In this document: piece by piece, positions 1-5,469 of the stretch | Numbering within the stretch: position 1 is the stretch's first letter | Layout: each line of letters starts with the position of its first letter | Source: a virus | IMG/VR virus record: IMGVR_UViG_3300032240_002669 | Location: 1-41,009 of that record | Length of the DNA: 41,009 bases | Strand: one strand, 5' to 3' | The notes under the pieces: generated by a model | The model's database searches: none | Seen by the model: only the letters and a program-made list of their open reading frames with translations | Told to the model about the DNA's origin: nothing | Program-made: the position numbers and the translations under genes

Positions 1-23
1 AATGGTGATCGTGTAACGGGAGT

Positions 24-46
24 CCGCCGTTTTTTCCGCCGTTTTT
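24..46. repeat. Direct repeat CCGCCGTTTTT x2
   Basis: CCGCCGTTTTT occurs at 24-34 and again at 36-46, one base apart, at the left end of the gene-poor leader. Role unknown. Confidence 0.5.
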
Positions 47-330
47 GGCGTTGATACACCGCCTAAAAGTGCGCTTTTCGTGACGAAAGTTGTGTAAGAA
101 ATGCGCTGTTTTTGTATAACGTGTTGTGCGGTTTTGTTTACAATGGGTGACAAACACTAACGGTGTGGAACGAGTCGGATTTTTGTCCACGCAATGTTTT
201 GTTTAGTTCAATTATAGTATGTGACAGGTTGGTTGGTAACGGTGTTTGTGAGTGGAGATTAGCCACATTTTCATTGTGCACGATCCAAACTCTTTTTTAT
301 GAACTTTTTGTTCACACATCATCCCTTTTT

Positions 331-363
331 TGACGCACAACTACGCTTTTGTGACGCACAACT
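331..363. repeat. 12-bp direct repeat TGACGCACAACT x2
   Basis: Two exact copies at 331-342 and 352-363, 21 bp apart, about two helical turns, so both would face the same side of the helix. They sit just upstream of the first of three tandem promoters, which would suit an operator or activator site; that role is inference. Confidence 0.55.
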
Positions 364-366
364 CAA

Positions 367-398
367 TTTGGTTTTGTCACAATTTGTTCGTACCTTTG
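367..398 (+). promoter_or_regulatory. Bacteroidota-type promoter 1 of the leader
   Basis: TTTG at 367-370, a 20-nt gap, then TACCTTTG at 391-398. This is a full match to the Bacteroidota -33/-7 consensus TTTG - TAnnTTTG. It is the best host-type promoter in the window. Confidence 0.7.
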
Positions 399-431
399 TT
401 GCGTCTTTGAACTTTTTTGTTGCAAAGTAAG

Positions 432-463
432 TTTGGTTTTGTCAAAGTTGTTTTGTATCTTTA
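432..463 (+). promoter_or_regulatory. Bacteroidota-type promoter 2 of the leader
   Basis: TTTG at 432-435, a 20-nt gap, then TATCTTTA at 456-463. It has the same geometry as the promoter 65 bp upstream, with one mismatch in the last base of the -7 box. Confidence 0.65.
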
Positions 464-522
464 GACCAAAAGCGTTTTGTTTTTTTTTTTTGTTTACACC
501 CAATGATTTTTTGTTGCAGGGT

Positions 523-555
523 TTTGTTGTGGCAGGGTTTTTGTCGTACATTTAC
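523..555 (+). promoter_or_regulatory. Promoter of the first AT-hook gene
   Basis: TTTG at 523-526, a 20-nt gap, then TACATTTAC at 547-555. The spacer holds the GGCAGGGTTTTTGT block that recurs upstream of other early genes. The start codon follows 17 nt after the -7 box in an A-rich leader. Confidence 0.65.
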
Positions 556-572
556 GTTATAAAGATTAAGAT

Positions 573-1223
573 ATGAAGATAATTGAAACCCCGTTTATGG
601 TTGGTGATGATCAGATTGGAACTGTGAAGCGCTATACCGATATTGAACCTGAGTTAGCTAATCCCCAGCCACGTGATAGGGTTTTACCCGCACCGTATTT
701 TTACGAGAAGCGTTTATATTTTTTTCTAATCAAACAACGCGAACCCGGTGAACCAGGATGGCCACGTGGTGGCTATGAGGTACGTGATGAGGGTGGTGCG
801 TGCCGTTGTTTTGATTTGGATCAGGTGATTTTACACCCAGCCGTGATCAAACACAAGCGTACACTGGATAAGATGCAGCGCACGGCCGAGAAGCTAGCTA
901 AGCAACGTGAGCGTGATCTGAAGCGTGGTGCTAAACCGAAGAAGGAGAAGGTGGAAGGCGGCCGCAGGGGTCGACCAGCACTTGATCCAGCGGTAAAGGC
1001 AGCCCGTGACGCAGAGAAGCTAGCACGTGGTGAACGCAGCGGAGGGAAACGTGGTAGACCAGCTTCTGGTGTTACACCGAAAGCCCCTAGGGCCGCAACC
1101 GGAGGCAAGCGCGGGCGTCCTTCACTCACTAGTGAGATGATCAGCCAGCGCGCCAGCCAGAAAGCAATGGTGAAGGCACGTACTGGTGGACGTAGGGGTC
1201 GACCTAAAGTAACTAGACGATAG
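573..1223 (+). CDS. AT-hook protein with four hooks
   Basis: A basic protein of 216 aa. Residues 1-90 form a non-repetitive domain I do not recognise. The rest is a Lys/Arg/Ala-rich tail with four AT-hook motifs (core RGRP) at about 129-136, 157-164, 177-184 and 205-212, each as GG(R/K)RGRP. AT-hooks bind the minor groove of AT-rich DNA, so the protein probably coats or bends phage or host DNA early in infection, or acts as a regulator. The spacing of 28, 20 and 28 residues shows a repeated unit related to the one in the 2283-2537 product. It is the first gene after three tandem promoters, so high early expression is likely. The DNA-binding role is inferred from the motifs; the N-terminal domain function is unknown. 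Confidence 0.75.
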   Translation: MKIIETPFMVGDDQIGTVKRYTDIEPELANPQPRDRVLPAPYFYEKRLYFFLIKQREPGEPGWPRGGYEVRDEGGACRCFDLDQVILHPAVIKHKRTLDKMQRTAEKLAKQRERDLKRGAKPKKEKVEGGRRGRPALDPAVKAARDAEKLARGERSGGKRGRPASGVTPKAPRAATGGKRGRPSLTSEMISQRASQKAMVKARTGGRRGRPKVTRR

Positions 1224-1224
1224 C

Positions 1225-1256
1225 CGTGTTTGGCAGAGTTTTGTTCATATATTTAC
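1225..1256 (+). promoter_or_regulatory. Early promoter module
   Basis: The -7 box TATATTTAC lies at 1248-1256 after the conserved GGCAGAGTTTTGTTCA block. There is no TTTG at the usual -33 distance; CGTG at 1225-1228 sits there instead, as in some other early modules. The leader AAAATTAAAAGAT leads into the ATG at 1282. Confidence 0.55.
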
Positions 1257-1281
1257 ACCGTACTAAATAAAATTAAAAGAT

Positions 1282-1488
1282 ATGATTTACGAAATTTTTA
1301 CACACACCGATCGCCTTGTTTATTTACAGAAAGCGATGGGTGATCAGATTGTTATTTTAAGTGAACCAGACGCATCTGGTCAGTTAAAGATCTCTATTGA
1401 AGTTGAGAGTGCGATTGATATCCTAGATATCTTCCACGCCGGAGTGAGTTACGGTTTAGATAAAATGAAAGCTGTTTACACCCAATAA
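1282..1488 (+). CDS. Small early protein, FHAG-motif family (copy 1)
   Basis: A 68-aa protein of unknown function. Its second half, (I/V)xILDIFHAGxxxGxDK, matches the product of 1779-2000, so the two are paralogues separated by one other gene. No membrane segment or known domain is visible. It has its own promoter and an A-rich leader without a Shine-Dalgarno sequence. The ATG at 1282 lies 26 nt after the -7 box, as in neighbouring units. It is probably a cytosolic early protein that acts on host functions, but nothing in the sequence says which. Confidence 0.6.
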   Translation: MIYEIFTHTDRLVYLQKAMGDQIVILSEPDASGQLKISIEVESAIDILDIFHAGVSYGLDKMKAVYTQ

Positions 1489-1490
1489 GT

Positions 1491-1520
1491 GGTGTGGGCA
1501 GTGTTTTGTTCATATATTCA
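1491..1520 (+). promoter_or_regulatory. Early promoter module
   Basis: GGGCAGTGTTTTGTTCA is followed by the -7 box TATATTCA at 1513-1520. The -33 position lacks TTTG (GTG/TGTG instead). It lies just after the stop codon of the preceding gene. Confidence 0.5.
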
Positions 1521-1539
1521 CGGTATAAAATTATTAAGT

Positions 1540-1737
1540 ATGGATTTGAGATTAAGATGTGTTAAAGGTATTGCAGATAAAACTAATATTATCTGTTTAG
1601 TGAATGATGTTGTAAGAATAGTCATTGTAGATGAAGGTTTAATTACTGTTGTTGGTGAAAAAGGTTGGTGTCAAGGTATGGAACTAGAGTTTTCTACAAT
1701 TGAAATTGCAGAACAATTTGAAGTGTTTTTCGGTTAG
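1540..1737 (+). CDS. Small hypothetical early protein
   Basis: A 65-aa protein starting MDLRLRCVKG. An in-frame GTG at 1489 would place the start upstream of the promoter module and would translate the promoter itself, so I chose the ATG at 1540, which has the standard spacing from the -7 box. The sequence alternates hydrophobic and charged residues, as in a small beta-rich fold. It lies between two paralogous genes. Function unknown. Confidence 0.55.
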   Translation: MDLRLRCVKGIADKTNIICLVNDVVRIVIVDEGLITVVGEKGWCQGMELEFSTIEIAEQFEVFFG

Positions 1738-1760
1738 GCACCGTTCCGTTCTTATCTTGA
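1729..1760 (+). promoter_or_regulatory. Early promoter module (weak match)
   Basis: TTCG at 1729-1732, a 20-nt gap, then TATCTTGA at 1753-1760. The spacer contains GGCACCGTTCCGTTCT, a diverged form of the early block. It overlaps the end of the upstream gene. Confidence 0.45.
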
Positions 1761-1778
1761 ATTATAAAATTAAAGGTT

Positions 1779-2000
1779 ATGAAATACAAATTAGTTATGA
1801 ACAAAGAGCGTTTTGATGCTCTAAATGAGAAGATGAGTGATAAAGTGGTTATCATTAAAGAAGAGGTTGAAGGAGATACTTACTGGATCCACTTTGAGGT
1901 TGAGATTGAGGGTGTAGTTGACATGCTAGATTTTTTCCACGCTGGTTACCATGCTGGTTATGATCGTGGAGTGAATTTATTCAGACCTAAGTACGATTAG
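1779..2000 (+). CDS. Small early protein, FHAG-motif family (copy 2)
   Basis: A 73-aa acidic protein related to the product of 1282-1488: both have a (S/G)D(K/Q)(V/I)VI(I/L) stretch followed by DhLDhFHAG, then G-x-D. The invariant FHAG and the following Gly/Asp suggest a conserved turn or ligand site. No known family is recognised. The gene has its own, weaker promoter and an AAATTAAAGGTT leader. The duplication with divergence suggests two related targets or dosage, which is inference. Confidence 0.6.
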   Translation: MKYKLVMNKERFDALNEKMSDKVVIIKEEVEGDTYWIHFEVEIEGVVDMLDFFHAGYHAGYDRGVNLFRPKYD

Positions 2001-2001
2001 G

Positions 2002-2034
2002 TTTTCCGGGGTAACGTTTTGTTCGGACATTTAC
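2002..2034 (+). promoter_or_regulatory. Early promoter module
   Basis: GGGGTAACGTTTTGTTC precedes GACATTTAC at 2026-2034. At the -33 position there is TTTT rather than TTTG. It sits between the paralogue gene and a short membrane peptide gene. Confidence 0.45.
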
Positions 2035-2060
2035 ATTATAAACTTAAACATAAATAAAAT

Positions 2061-2216
2061 ATGGAATTATTTCAAATTGTAGGATCAGTAGTATTATTAG
2101 CAATGTTTTTTGTACCAGCGTATAACATCTATAAGAACAGATACGTGATCGAAATGAAGGATAGCCGTGGGGTTGTTCGTAAGCGTGACATGCGTAACGG
2201 TCGTTTTGTTAAATAA
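2061..2216 (+). CDS. Short membrane peptide (51 aa)
   Basis: An ATG at 2061 opens a 51-aa frame ending at the TAA at 2214-2216. Residues about 4-20 are hydrophobic (FQIVGSVVLLAMFFV) and predicted to span the inner membrane; the rest is a basic cytosolic tail. The promoter module and A-rich leader directly upstream support it as a real gene despite its length. It may act on the host envelope; the exact function is unknown. Confidence 0.6.
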   Translation: MELFQIVGSVVLLAMFFVPAYNIYKNRYVIEMKDSRGVVRKRDMRNGRFVK

Positions 2217-2219
2217 TAT

Positions 2220-2252
2220 TTTGGTTGGGCAGGGTTTGGTTCCGATATTTAC
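2220..2252 (+). promoter_or_regulatory. Early promoter module with intact -33
   Basis: TTTG at 2220-2223, a 20-nt gap, then GATATTTAC at 2244-2252. The spacer holds GGGCAGGGTTTGGTTCC. It drives the small AT-hook gene. Confidence 0.6.
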
Positions 2253-2282
2253 AATATAAATTAAAAATAAAAAATCAAGGTT

Positions 2283-2537
2283 ATGTCAACAGAAAAATCA
2301 GCACAAAGAGGTCGTCCAGTATTAAGTACATCAGCTCGTCAAGCACGTTTAGCAGCCAGAGCAGCTAGAGCAGCCGCGGGTGGATCAATTGGAAGAGGTC
2401 GACCAGCAAACGGTGATTCAGCACGTCAACAGAAATTAGCTGAGCGCGCAGCGAAAATTGCAGCCGGGGAAGTGATCAAGCGTGGAGCCCCTAAGAAGGT
2501 AACACCAGACACGACACCAGCCGAGGTAGCTGCATAA
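2283..2537 (+). CDS. Small AT-hook protein built from a 29-residue repeat
   Basis: An 84-aa protein rich in Ala, Arg and Lys. RGRP cores lie at residues 9-12 and 38-41, with a degenerate third copy (RGAP) at 67-70, exactly 29 residues apart. Between them run Ala/Arg-rich helices with a common SARQ..LA.RAA pattern. The hooks should bind AT-rich DNA in the minor groove, and the helices may bridge DNA. The repeat resembles the 28-residue unit of the 573-1223 product, so the two genes probably share ancestry. A strong terminator follows at 2542-2585, making this a single-gene transcript. The nucleoid-protein-like role is inferred. Confidence 0.7.
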   Translation: MSTEKSAQRGRPVLSTSARQARLAARAARAAAGGSIGRGRPANGDSARQQKLAERAAKIAAGEVIKRGAPKKVTPDTTPAEVAA

Positions 2538-2541
2538 TTGT

Positions 2542-2585
2542 TCACGGTGGGTGGGGAGTTTAACCTCACCCGCGTGACTTTTTTT
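2542..2585 (+). terminator. Intrinsic terminator after the small AT-hook gene
   Basis: Stem GGGTGGGG (2549-2556) pairs with CCTCACCC (2564-2571). An outer stem TCACG (2542-2546) pairs with CGTGA (2573-2577). A run of seven T follows at 2579-2585. This is a textbook Rho-independent terminator. Confidence 0.75.
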
Positions 2586-2615
2586 ATCAATTTTTTACCA
2601 CTAATAATTAATATT

Positions 2616-2831
2616 ATGATTAAGATATTCGGATACACTATCAATTTGTTACAGTTCATAACGGTTTTTTTATTCGGCACCAGAGCCGAGGGTGAAGCGA
2701 TCAACCTGGAGTACGGCGTGGAGCAACCCAAGCGCACAGTGGAGCCCCAGGGGCAACCAGACCAGTTCGACTGGATGCATCAGCTGAGGGTGAGTTCACT
2801 CCATGGGGTAAATCAGAGGGTATTTTATTAA
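2616..2831 (+). CDS. Small protein with N-terminal membrane segment
   Basis: A 71-aa frame from the ATG at 2616. I chose this start because the upstream part of the open frame overlaps the terminator. Residues 1-20 are hydrophobic and could be a signal or anchor. The remainder is polar, GC-richer than its surroundings and rich in Gln and Pro, with no known domain. No early promoter module precedes it, so transcription probably depends on leakage through the terminator, and the gene may be marginal. Confidence 0.4.
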   Translation: MIKIFGYTINLLQFITVFLFGTRAEGEAINLEYGVEQPKRTVEPQGQPDQFDWMHQLRVSSLHGVNQRVFY

Positions 2832-2837
2832 AGTAGA

Positions 2838-2870
2838 TTTGGAGGTCAGAGTAATTTTTCGTATTTTTAC
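2838..2870 (+). promoter_or_regulatory. Early promoter module with intact -33
   Basis: TTTG at 2838-2841, a 20-nt gap, then TATTTTTAC at 2862-2870. The spacer holds GGTCAGAGTAATTTTTCG. Confidence 0.6.
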
Positions 2871-2896
2871 GACATAAATAAATTAAAACAAAATAT

Positions 2897-3154
2897 ATGA
2901 GTACTAACAAACCGTATTTTCGAGTTGAGTTAACAGAAGAGAACCAGATTCACGTTGAGTGTGATGGAAGTGGAAGTGAATTAATGAATCTATTCGCGAA
3001 CGTGATCAACGATAATCCAGACATTGCTGAAGTGATCACATTAGCCTTGATGGCTGTTTCCATGAGGAAAGATGAGGAAGCAGGTGTTGAGGGGTTAAGT
3101 GAAGAGGATGTGATTGATATGGTTCAGAAGTTAAAGGTTGTTGGTGACGCATAA
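2897..3154 (+). CDS. Small acidic hypothetical protein
   Basis: An 85-aa acidic protein with predicted helices in the second half (residues about 25-80) and a short beta-like start. No known motif. It has its own promoter with both boxes and an A-rich leader. The acidity and small size fit a DNA-mimic or an inhibitor of a host enzyme, but nothing specific supports that. Confidence 0.6.
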   Translation: MSTNKPYFRVELTEENQIHVECDGSGSELMNLFANVINDNPDIAEVITLALMAVSMRKDEEAGVEGLSEEDVIDMVQKLKVVGDA

Positions 3155-3171
3155 TTAAAGATAATAGCCGA

Positions 3172-3199
3172 CGTGGCTTAAAAACGGTTCATACTTTTA
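3172..3199 (+). promoter_or_regulatory. Possible weak promoter
   Basis: ACGTGGC at about 3171-3177 and GGTTCA followed by TACTTTTA (3192-3199) resemble the early module. The hairpin at 3217-3238 lies only about 20 nt downstream, so the transcript would be very short unless it reads through. Confidence 0.3.
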
Positions 3200-3216
3200 A
3201 TTTTTAATGGTTAGAG

Positions 3217-3246
3217 GAGCTGGGTGTCTACCCGGCTCTCTCTTTG
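3217..3246 (+). terminator. Hairpin, probable terminator, next to a promoter
   Basis: GAGCTGGGT (3217-3225) pairs with ACCCGGCTC (3230-3238), nine pairs with one G-T, loop GTCT, followed by TCTCTTTG. The TTTG at 3243-3246 doubles as the -33 box of the next promoter. Confidence 0.6.
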
Positions 3247-3274
3247 CTAGGCAGGGTTCACAGCGTATATTCAC
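3243..3274 (+). promoter_or_regulatory. Early promoter module
   Basis: TTTG at 3243-3246, a 19-nt gap, then TATATTCAC at 3266-3274. The spacer holds GGCAGGGTTCACAGCG. It follows the hairpin at 3217-3238 without a gap. Confidence 0.6.
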
Positions 3275-3296
3275 GTTGTACTTAAAATTAAAAGAT

Positions 3297-3500
3297 ATGA
3301 ATTTAACAATTGAAGAAGTGAAAGTGATGAGATTGGCGTTACAGAAAGCTCCATTAGCTCGATTGACACTTGACCTAGCAACCAGAACAGATAAGTGGTT
3401 AGCTGACCAGGGGTGGAAATTAGAATACCGCGCGTTACCTAAGGTAAAATATCAGCGCCAAAAACACGAGTATGTTTGGGTGGAAATTAATAATCAATAA
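3297..3500 (+). CDS. Small basic hypothetical protein
   Basis: A 67-aa protein starting MNLTIEEVKV. An in-frame ATG at 3207 lies upstream of the terminator hairpin and promoter and would translate both, so the ATG at 3297 with the standard AAAATTAAAAGAT leader is preferred. It looks like two short helices followed by a basic, aromatic beta-rich end. No known family. The lipoprotein gene follows 10 nt later and is probably in the same transcript. Confidence 0.55.
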   Translation: MNLTIEEVKVMRLALQKAPLARLTLDLATRTDKWLADQGWKLEYRALPKVKYQRQKHEYVWVEINNQ

Positions 3501-3510
3501 AATTACATTT

Positions 3511-3684
3511 ATGAAGCAAACCAAGTATTTACCTGAAATGGTAATCGGATGGATCATTGCAGTTGCAGTAGTGGTGGGTCTCACCAGCTGCTCAAGCACC
3601 AGGCACTCAAGCACCCCTTCCACCCGCGTGGTTCAAGGGACGAGTGAATGGAAGTATGTTGAATTAAGGGGTAATAAGCATTAA
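3511..3684 (+). CDS. Small phage lipoprotein
   Basis: A 57-aa protein starting MKQTKYLPEM. A hydrophobic signal segment at about 10-23 is followed by lipobox LTSC with Cys27 as the predicted lipidation site, then a short Ser/Thr-rich tail. The mature part of about 30 residues would be exported and anchored in the envelope. Small phage lipoproteins (T5 Llp, streptococcal phage Ltp) block superinfection by binding receptors or the DNA-injection step; a similar job here is inference. The start at 3511 gives the signal peptide its correct N-terminus. The gene ends just before a GC hairpin plus promoter. Confidence 0.6.
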   Translation: MKQTKYLPEMVIGWIIAVAVVVGLTSCSSTRHSSTPSTRVVQGTSEWKYVELRGNKH

Positions 3685-3690
3685 ACAAGA

Positions 3691-3722
3691 CGGGGCGGGG
3701 CAAAGCCCCGTCCGTATCTTTA
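3691..3722 (+). promoter_or_regulatory. Hairpin-promoter module
   Basis: CGGGGC (3696-3701), loop AAA, GCCCCG (3705-3710) form a perfect hairpin. Four bases later comes the -7 box TATCTTTA (3715-3722). The hairpin occupies the place between -33 and -7, and no TTTG is found at -33. The upstream transcript would carry the hairpin; the new transcript would not. Confidence 0.6.
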
Positions 3723-3745
3723 TGCTGTACTTAAAATTAATGGTT

Positions 3746-4033
3746 ATGAAAACAAGAAATTATATGATGAAGCAGTTAGAGCAAGCATGGGGCATTCGCT
3801 TCATCAGCACGACTGAGGAGTTCAATGGGTCTCAAGGTGGGATCTGGTTATCGGGTGAAAATGGGGATACAGATCCCTTAGATGGTGGAATGGAGTTATT
3901 CGATTATTACTCAGAGAATTATAGCCGATATGAGTTTGGGGTTTATAACCGTATTAGGGAGTGGGCTGAAAGTAAAGGCTGGTGGTTCGAATGGAATGAT
4001 CCAGGAACAATCATGTTGTGGCCTATGAACTAG
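3746..4033 (+). CDS. Hypothetical early protein, Trp/Gly/Glu-rich
   Basis: A 95-aa protein starting MKTRNYMMKQ. Two further in-frame ATGs (3722, 3740) are nearer the -7 box; 3746 fits the spacing of the sister units best. The sequence is acidic in the middle and aromatic-rich at the end, without membrane segments. No known family. It is a single gene between two hairpin-promoter modules. Confidence 0.55.
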   Translation: MKTRNYMMKQLEQAWGIRFISTTEEFNGSQGGIWLSGENGDTDPLDGGMELFDYYSENYSRYEFGVYNRIREWAESKGWWFEWNDPGTIMLWPMN

Positions 4034-4035
4034 GA

Positions 4036-4068
4036 CGTGGCGGGGTAAGGCCCCGCTCGTATATTTAC
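4036..4068 (+). promoter_or_regulatory. Hairpin-promoter module
   Basis: GCGGGG (4040-4045) pairs with CCCCGC (4051-4056), loop TAAGG, followed by the -7 box TATATTTAC at 4060-4068. CGTG at 4036-4039 sits at the -33 position. Confidence 0.6.
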
Positions 4069-4090
4069 CCCGTACTTAAAATTAAAAGAT

Positions 4091-4321
4091 ATGAATATTG
4101 AAAAAAAGATTGAAGTAAGATTGCAGCAATTAGGTGCTGCGTGTGAGCGTCTGGAACAGTACCAAGCCAGAGGCTGGGATGTGATGGCTGCAACCACCAA
4201 GGTTGCGATCGCTAGATTAGAGCGTGAGATTGATCAGTTAGAGTGCGCTGAATCTGGTTACGGGGATGAATCACCAGCTGAGTACAGACGAATGATGGCT
4301 GAGATAGGCGTCGTGCTGTAA
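4091..4321 (+). CDS. Small coiled-coil hypothetical protein
   Basis: A 76-aa protein, mostly helical with heptad-like hydrophobics (residues about 4-60), so probably a short coiled coil or helical hairpin. No catalytic motif. The ATG at 4091 follows the module leader AAAATTAAAAGAT. The next gene starts 30 nt after its stop without a module, so the two probably share a transcript. Confidence 0.6.
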   Translation: MNIEKKIEVRLQQLGAACERLEQYQARGWDVMAATTKVAIARLEREIDQLECAESGYGDESPAEYRRMMAEIGVVL

Positions 4322-4351
4322 ATAATATTTATCATTATAATAAACACATTT

Positions 4352-4510
4352 ATGAAAATATTAAACGTAACCCGAGAAACAGTAACTGTAAAGATGGCCA
4401 GCGGTGAGACCAAGATGATCCCGTTCGCCGAGTTTAAAGCACAGTACCCAACCGAATTAAAGCGCTGGGTGGAAGACGAGATTGACTTCCGTAACGACAG
4501 ACGAATATAA
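4352..4510 (+). CDS. Small hypothetical protein (52 aa)
   Basis: An ATG at 4352 opens a 52-aa frame to the TAA at 4508-4510. The first part (MKILNVTRETVTVKMASGE) looks like beta strands, the second like a charged helix. It follows the preceding gene by 30 nt and is followed immediately by a hairpin-promoter module, which supports it as a real gene end. Function unknown. Confidence 0.5.
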   Translation: MKILNVTRETVTVKMASGETKMIPFAEFKAQYPTELKRWVEDEIDFRNDRRI

Positions 4511-4543
4511 CGGGGCGGGGCAGAGTCCCGTTCGTATATTTAC
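4511..4543 (+). promoter_or_regulatory. Hairpin-promoter module
   Basis: CGGGGC (4516-4521), loop AGA, GTCCCG (4525-4530), one G-T pair, then the -7 box TATATTTAC at 4535-4543. It starts at the base after the upstream stop codon. Confidence 0.6.
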
Positions 4544-4565
4544 GGTATAATAAAAATTAAAAGTT

Positions 4566-4862
4566 ATGAATAGAAAAGAAATCGTTAGAGCAATTACATA
4601 CAAGGTATGTGAATACGCTCAGTCATTAGGTTACACCATCGAGGATGATGGGTTCGGAGGTAGATTACAATTCCAGAAGCCAGATGCTAAGGATGCTTAT
4701 GATTGCATCGAGTGGAGCCGTTCGTACCAAGACGCTGTATGTGTTAATTGGGCTAGTGATGAATTAAAGGTTGACTGTGAGAAGATAGATACTCATATGA
4801 AACCTATAATTGAGTATTACAACGCTCAATACGTAGATAAACGTAAAAAAGCAGTAGCATAA
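4566..4862 (+). CDS. Hypothetical early protein (98 aa)
   Basis: A soluble protein with an N-terminal helix (IVRAITYKVCEYAQSLG), a glycine-rich turn and beta-like stretches, ending in a basic tail. No motif that I recognise. The ATG at 4566 has the standard module spacing. It is a single gene flanked by two hairpin-promoter modules. Confidence 0.6.
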   Translation: MNRKEIVRAITYKVCEYAQSLGYTIEDDGFGGRLQFQKPDAKDAYDCIEWSRSYQDAVCVNWASDELKVDCEKIDTHMKPIIEYYNAQYVDKRKKAVA

Positions 4863-4894
4863 TGTGACGGGGCAAAGCCCCGTTCATATATTCA
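4863..4894 (+). promoter_or_regulatory. Hairpin-promoter module
   Basis: ACGGGGC (4867-4873), loop AAA, GCCCCGT (4877-4883), seven perfect pairs, then the -7 box TATATTCA at 4887-4894. The hairpin begins within 5 nt of the preceding stop codon. Confidence 0.6.
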
Positions 4895-4917
4895 AGTCAC
4901 AATTAAAATATAAAAGT

Positions 4918-5115
4918 ATGTTAACAAAACGAATGAGAGATTTAGAAAGACAAGCAGACGCGATCGAGCAAGCTGCTGAAAACAAAAGCACTATCAACGT
5001 GAACAGTTTAATGAACATGAACGATATGTATTATGTAGGTAACTTAGTAGATGTAGATGGAGATGGTTGGGTAAGTAAAGCTGAAGCACAGCAAATATTA
5101 GATGAAATAAGCTAA
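4918..5115 (+). CDS. Small EF-hand protein
   Basis: A 65-aa protein starting MLTKRMRDLERQ. A helical first half is followed by a perfect EF-hand calcium loop at residues 45-56: Asp45, Asp47, Asp49, Gly50, Ser53 and Glu56 occupy positions 1, 3, 5, 6, 9 and 12. A short helix follows. It probably binds Ca2+. A GTG at 4864 is in frame but would read through the hairpin and promoter, so the ATG at 4918 is chosen. A single EF-hand usually pairs with another, so it may dimerise. The partner and role are unknown. Confidence 0.65.
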   Translation: MLTKRMRDLERQADAIEQAAENKSTINVNSLMNMNDMYYVGNLVDVDGDGWVSKAEAQQILDEIS

Positions 5116-5181
5116 TAAGCAACTATAATATCAGCTATATAAACAATAACCAAATACCAATCAATTAAAAGTATAACAAAC

Positions 5182-5376
5182 ATGAAAACATTATTTACAA
5201 GCAAGTACATTGAAGTATCATTAGTAACAGGTCTAGTGGTAGGTATAGCTAAAGCAGACGACACGTATGCCCTATTATTAGGATTTATAGTGATCGAGTT
5301 TAAAGCATATAATATGGTGAAGAATAAGCGTGGTAAATGGGAAGGCACGCGTGCTGGTAAGCCCAACAAACTATAA
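5182..5376 (+). CDS. Small membrane-associated protein
   Basis: A 64-aa protein with hydrophobic stretches at about 11-21 and 28-42 and a basic C-terminal tail (KNKRGKWEGTRAGK). One or two membrane passes are possible. There is no hairpin-promoter module in the 66 nt upstream, so it probably shares the transcript of the EF-hand gene. The minus-strand frames across it look like shadows. Function unknown. Confidence 0.5.
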   Translation: MKTLFTSKYIEVSLVTGLVVGIAKADDTYALLLGFIVIEFKAYNMVKNKRGKWEGTRAGKPNKL

Positions 5377-5396
5377 TGGGCGCCCGCCGATTGAAT

Positions 5397-5445
5397 GCCC
5401 GGTTATCCGGGCGTTCGTAATATCGGGCATCCGGGCAACCGGGCA
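5397..5445. repeat. CCGGGC hairpin and 8-bp iterons
   Basis: GCCCGG (5397-5402), loop TTAT, CCGGGC (5407-5412) form a perfect hairpin. CGGGCA then recurs at 5424, 5432 and 5440, exactly 8 bp apart. Confidence 0.6.
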
Positions 5446-5469
5446 CGTGACCAAAAAAGGTTTCGGAGT

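Larger units (their letters stand above)
1..572. other. Gene-poor leader with tandem promoters and short repeats
   Basis: I see no convincing gene here. Frame 1 is open from base 1 to a stop at 52-54 and could be the end of an upstream gene, but nothing supports it. The stretch is T/G-rich on the + strand, with many TTTTG words and a run of about a dozen T at 480-491. Short direct repeats lie at 24-46 (CCGCCGTTTTT twice) and 331-363 (TGACGCACAACT twice, 21 bp apart). Three host-type promoters follow one another at 367-398, 432-463 and 523-555 and point at the first AT-hook gene. Confidence 0.6.

Noticed and set aside
363-551. Minus-strand open frame of 62 codons
   Set aside because: It covers three well-formed + strand promoters, is rich in Lys/Asn/Gln only because of the T/G-rich strand, and has no leader of its own.
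821-1129. Minus-strand open frame of 102 codons opposite the first AT-hook gene
   Set aside because: It lies antisense to a repetitive, GC-rich coding sequence and mirrors its repeats; no promoter or leader.
1489-1539. GTG start for the 1540 gene
   Set aside because: It would translate the promoter module. The same holds for the upstream starts of 4918 (GTG at 4864) and 30726.
3207-3296. N-terminal extension of the 3297 gene
   Set aside because: The extension would translate the terminator hairpin and promoter; the ATG at 3297 has the standard leader.
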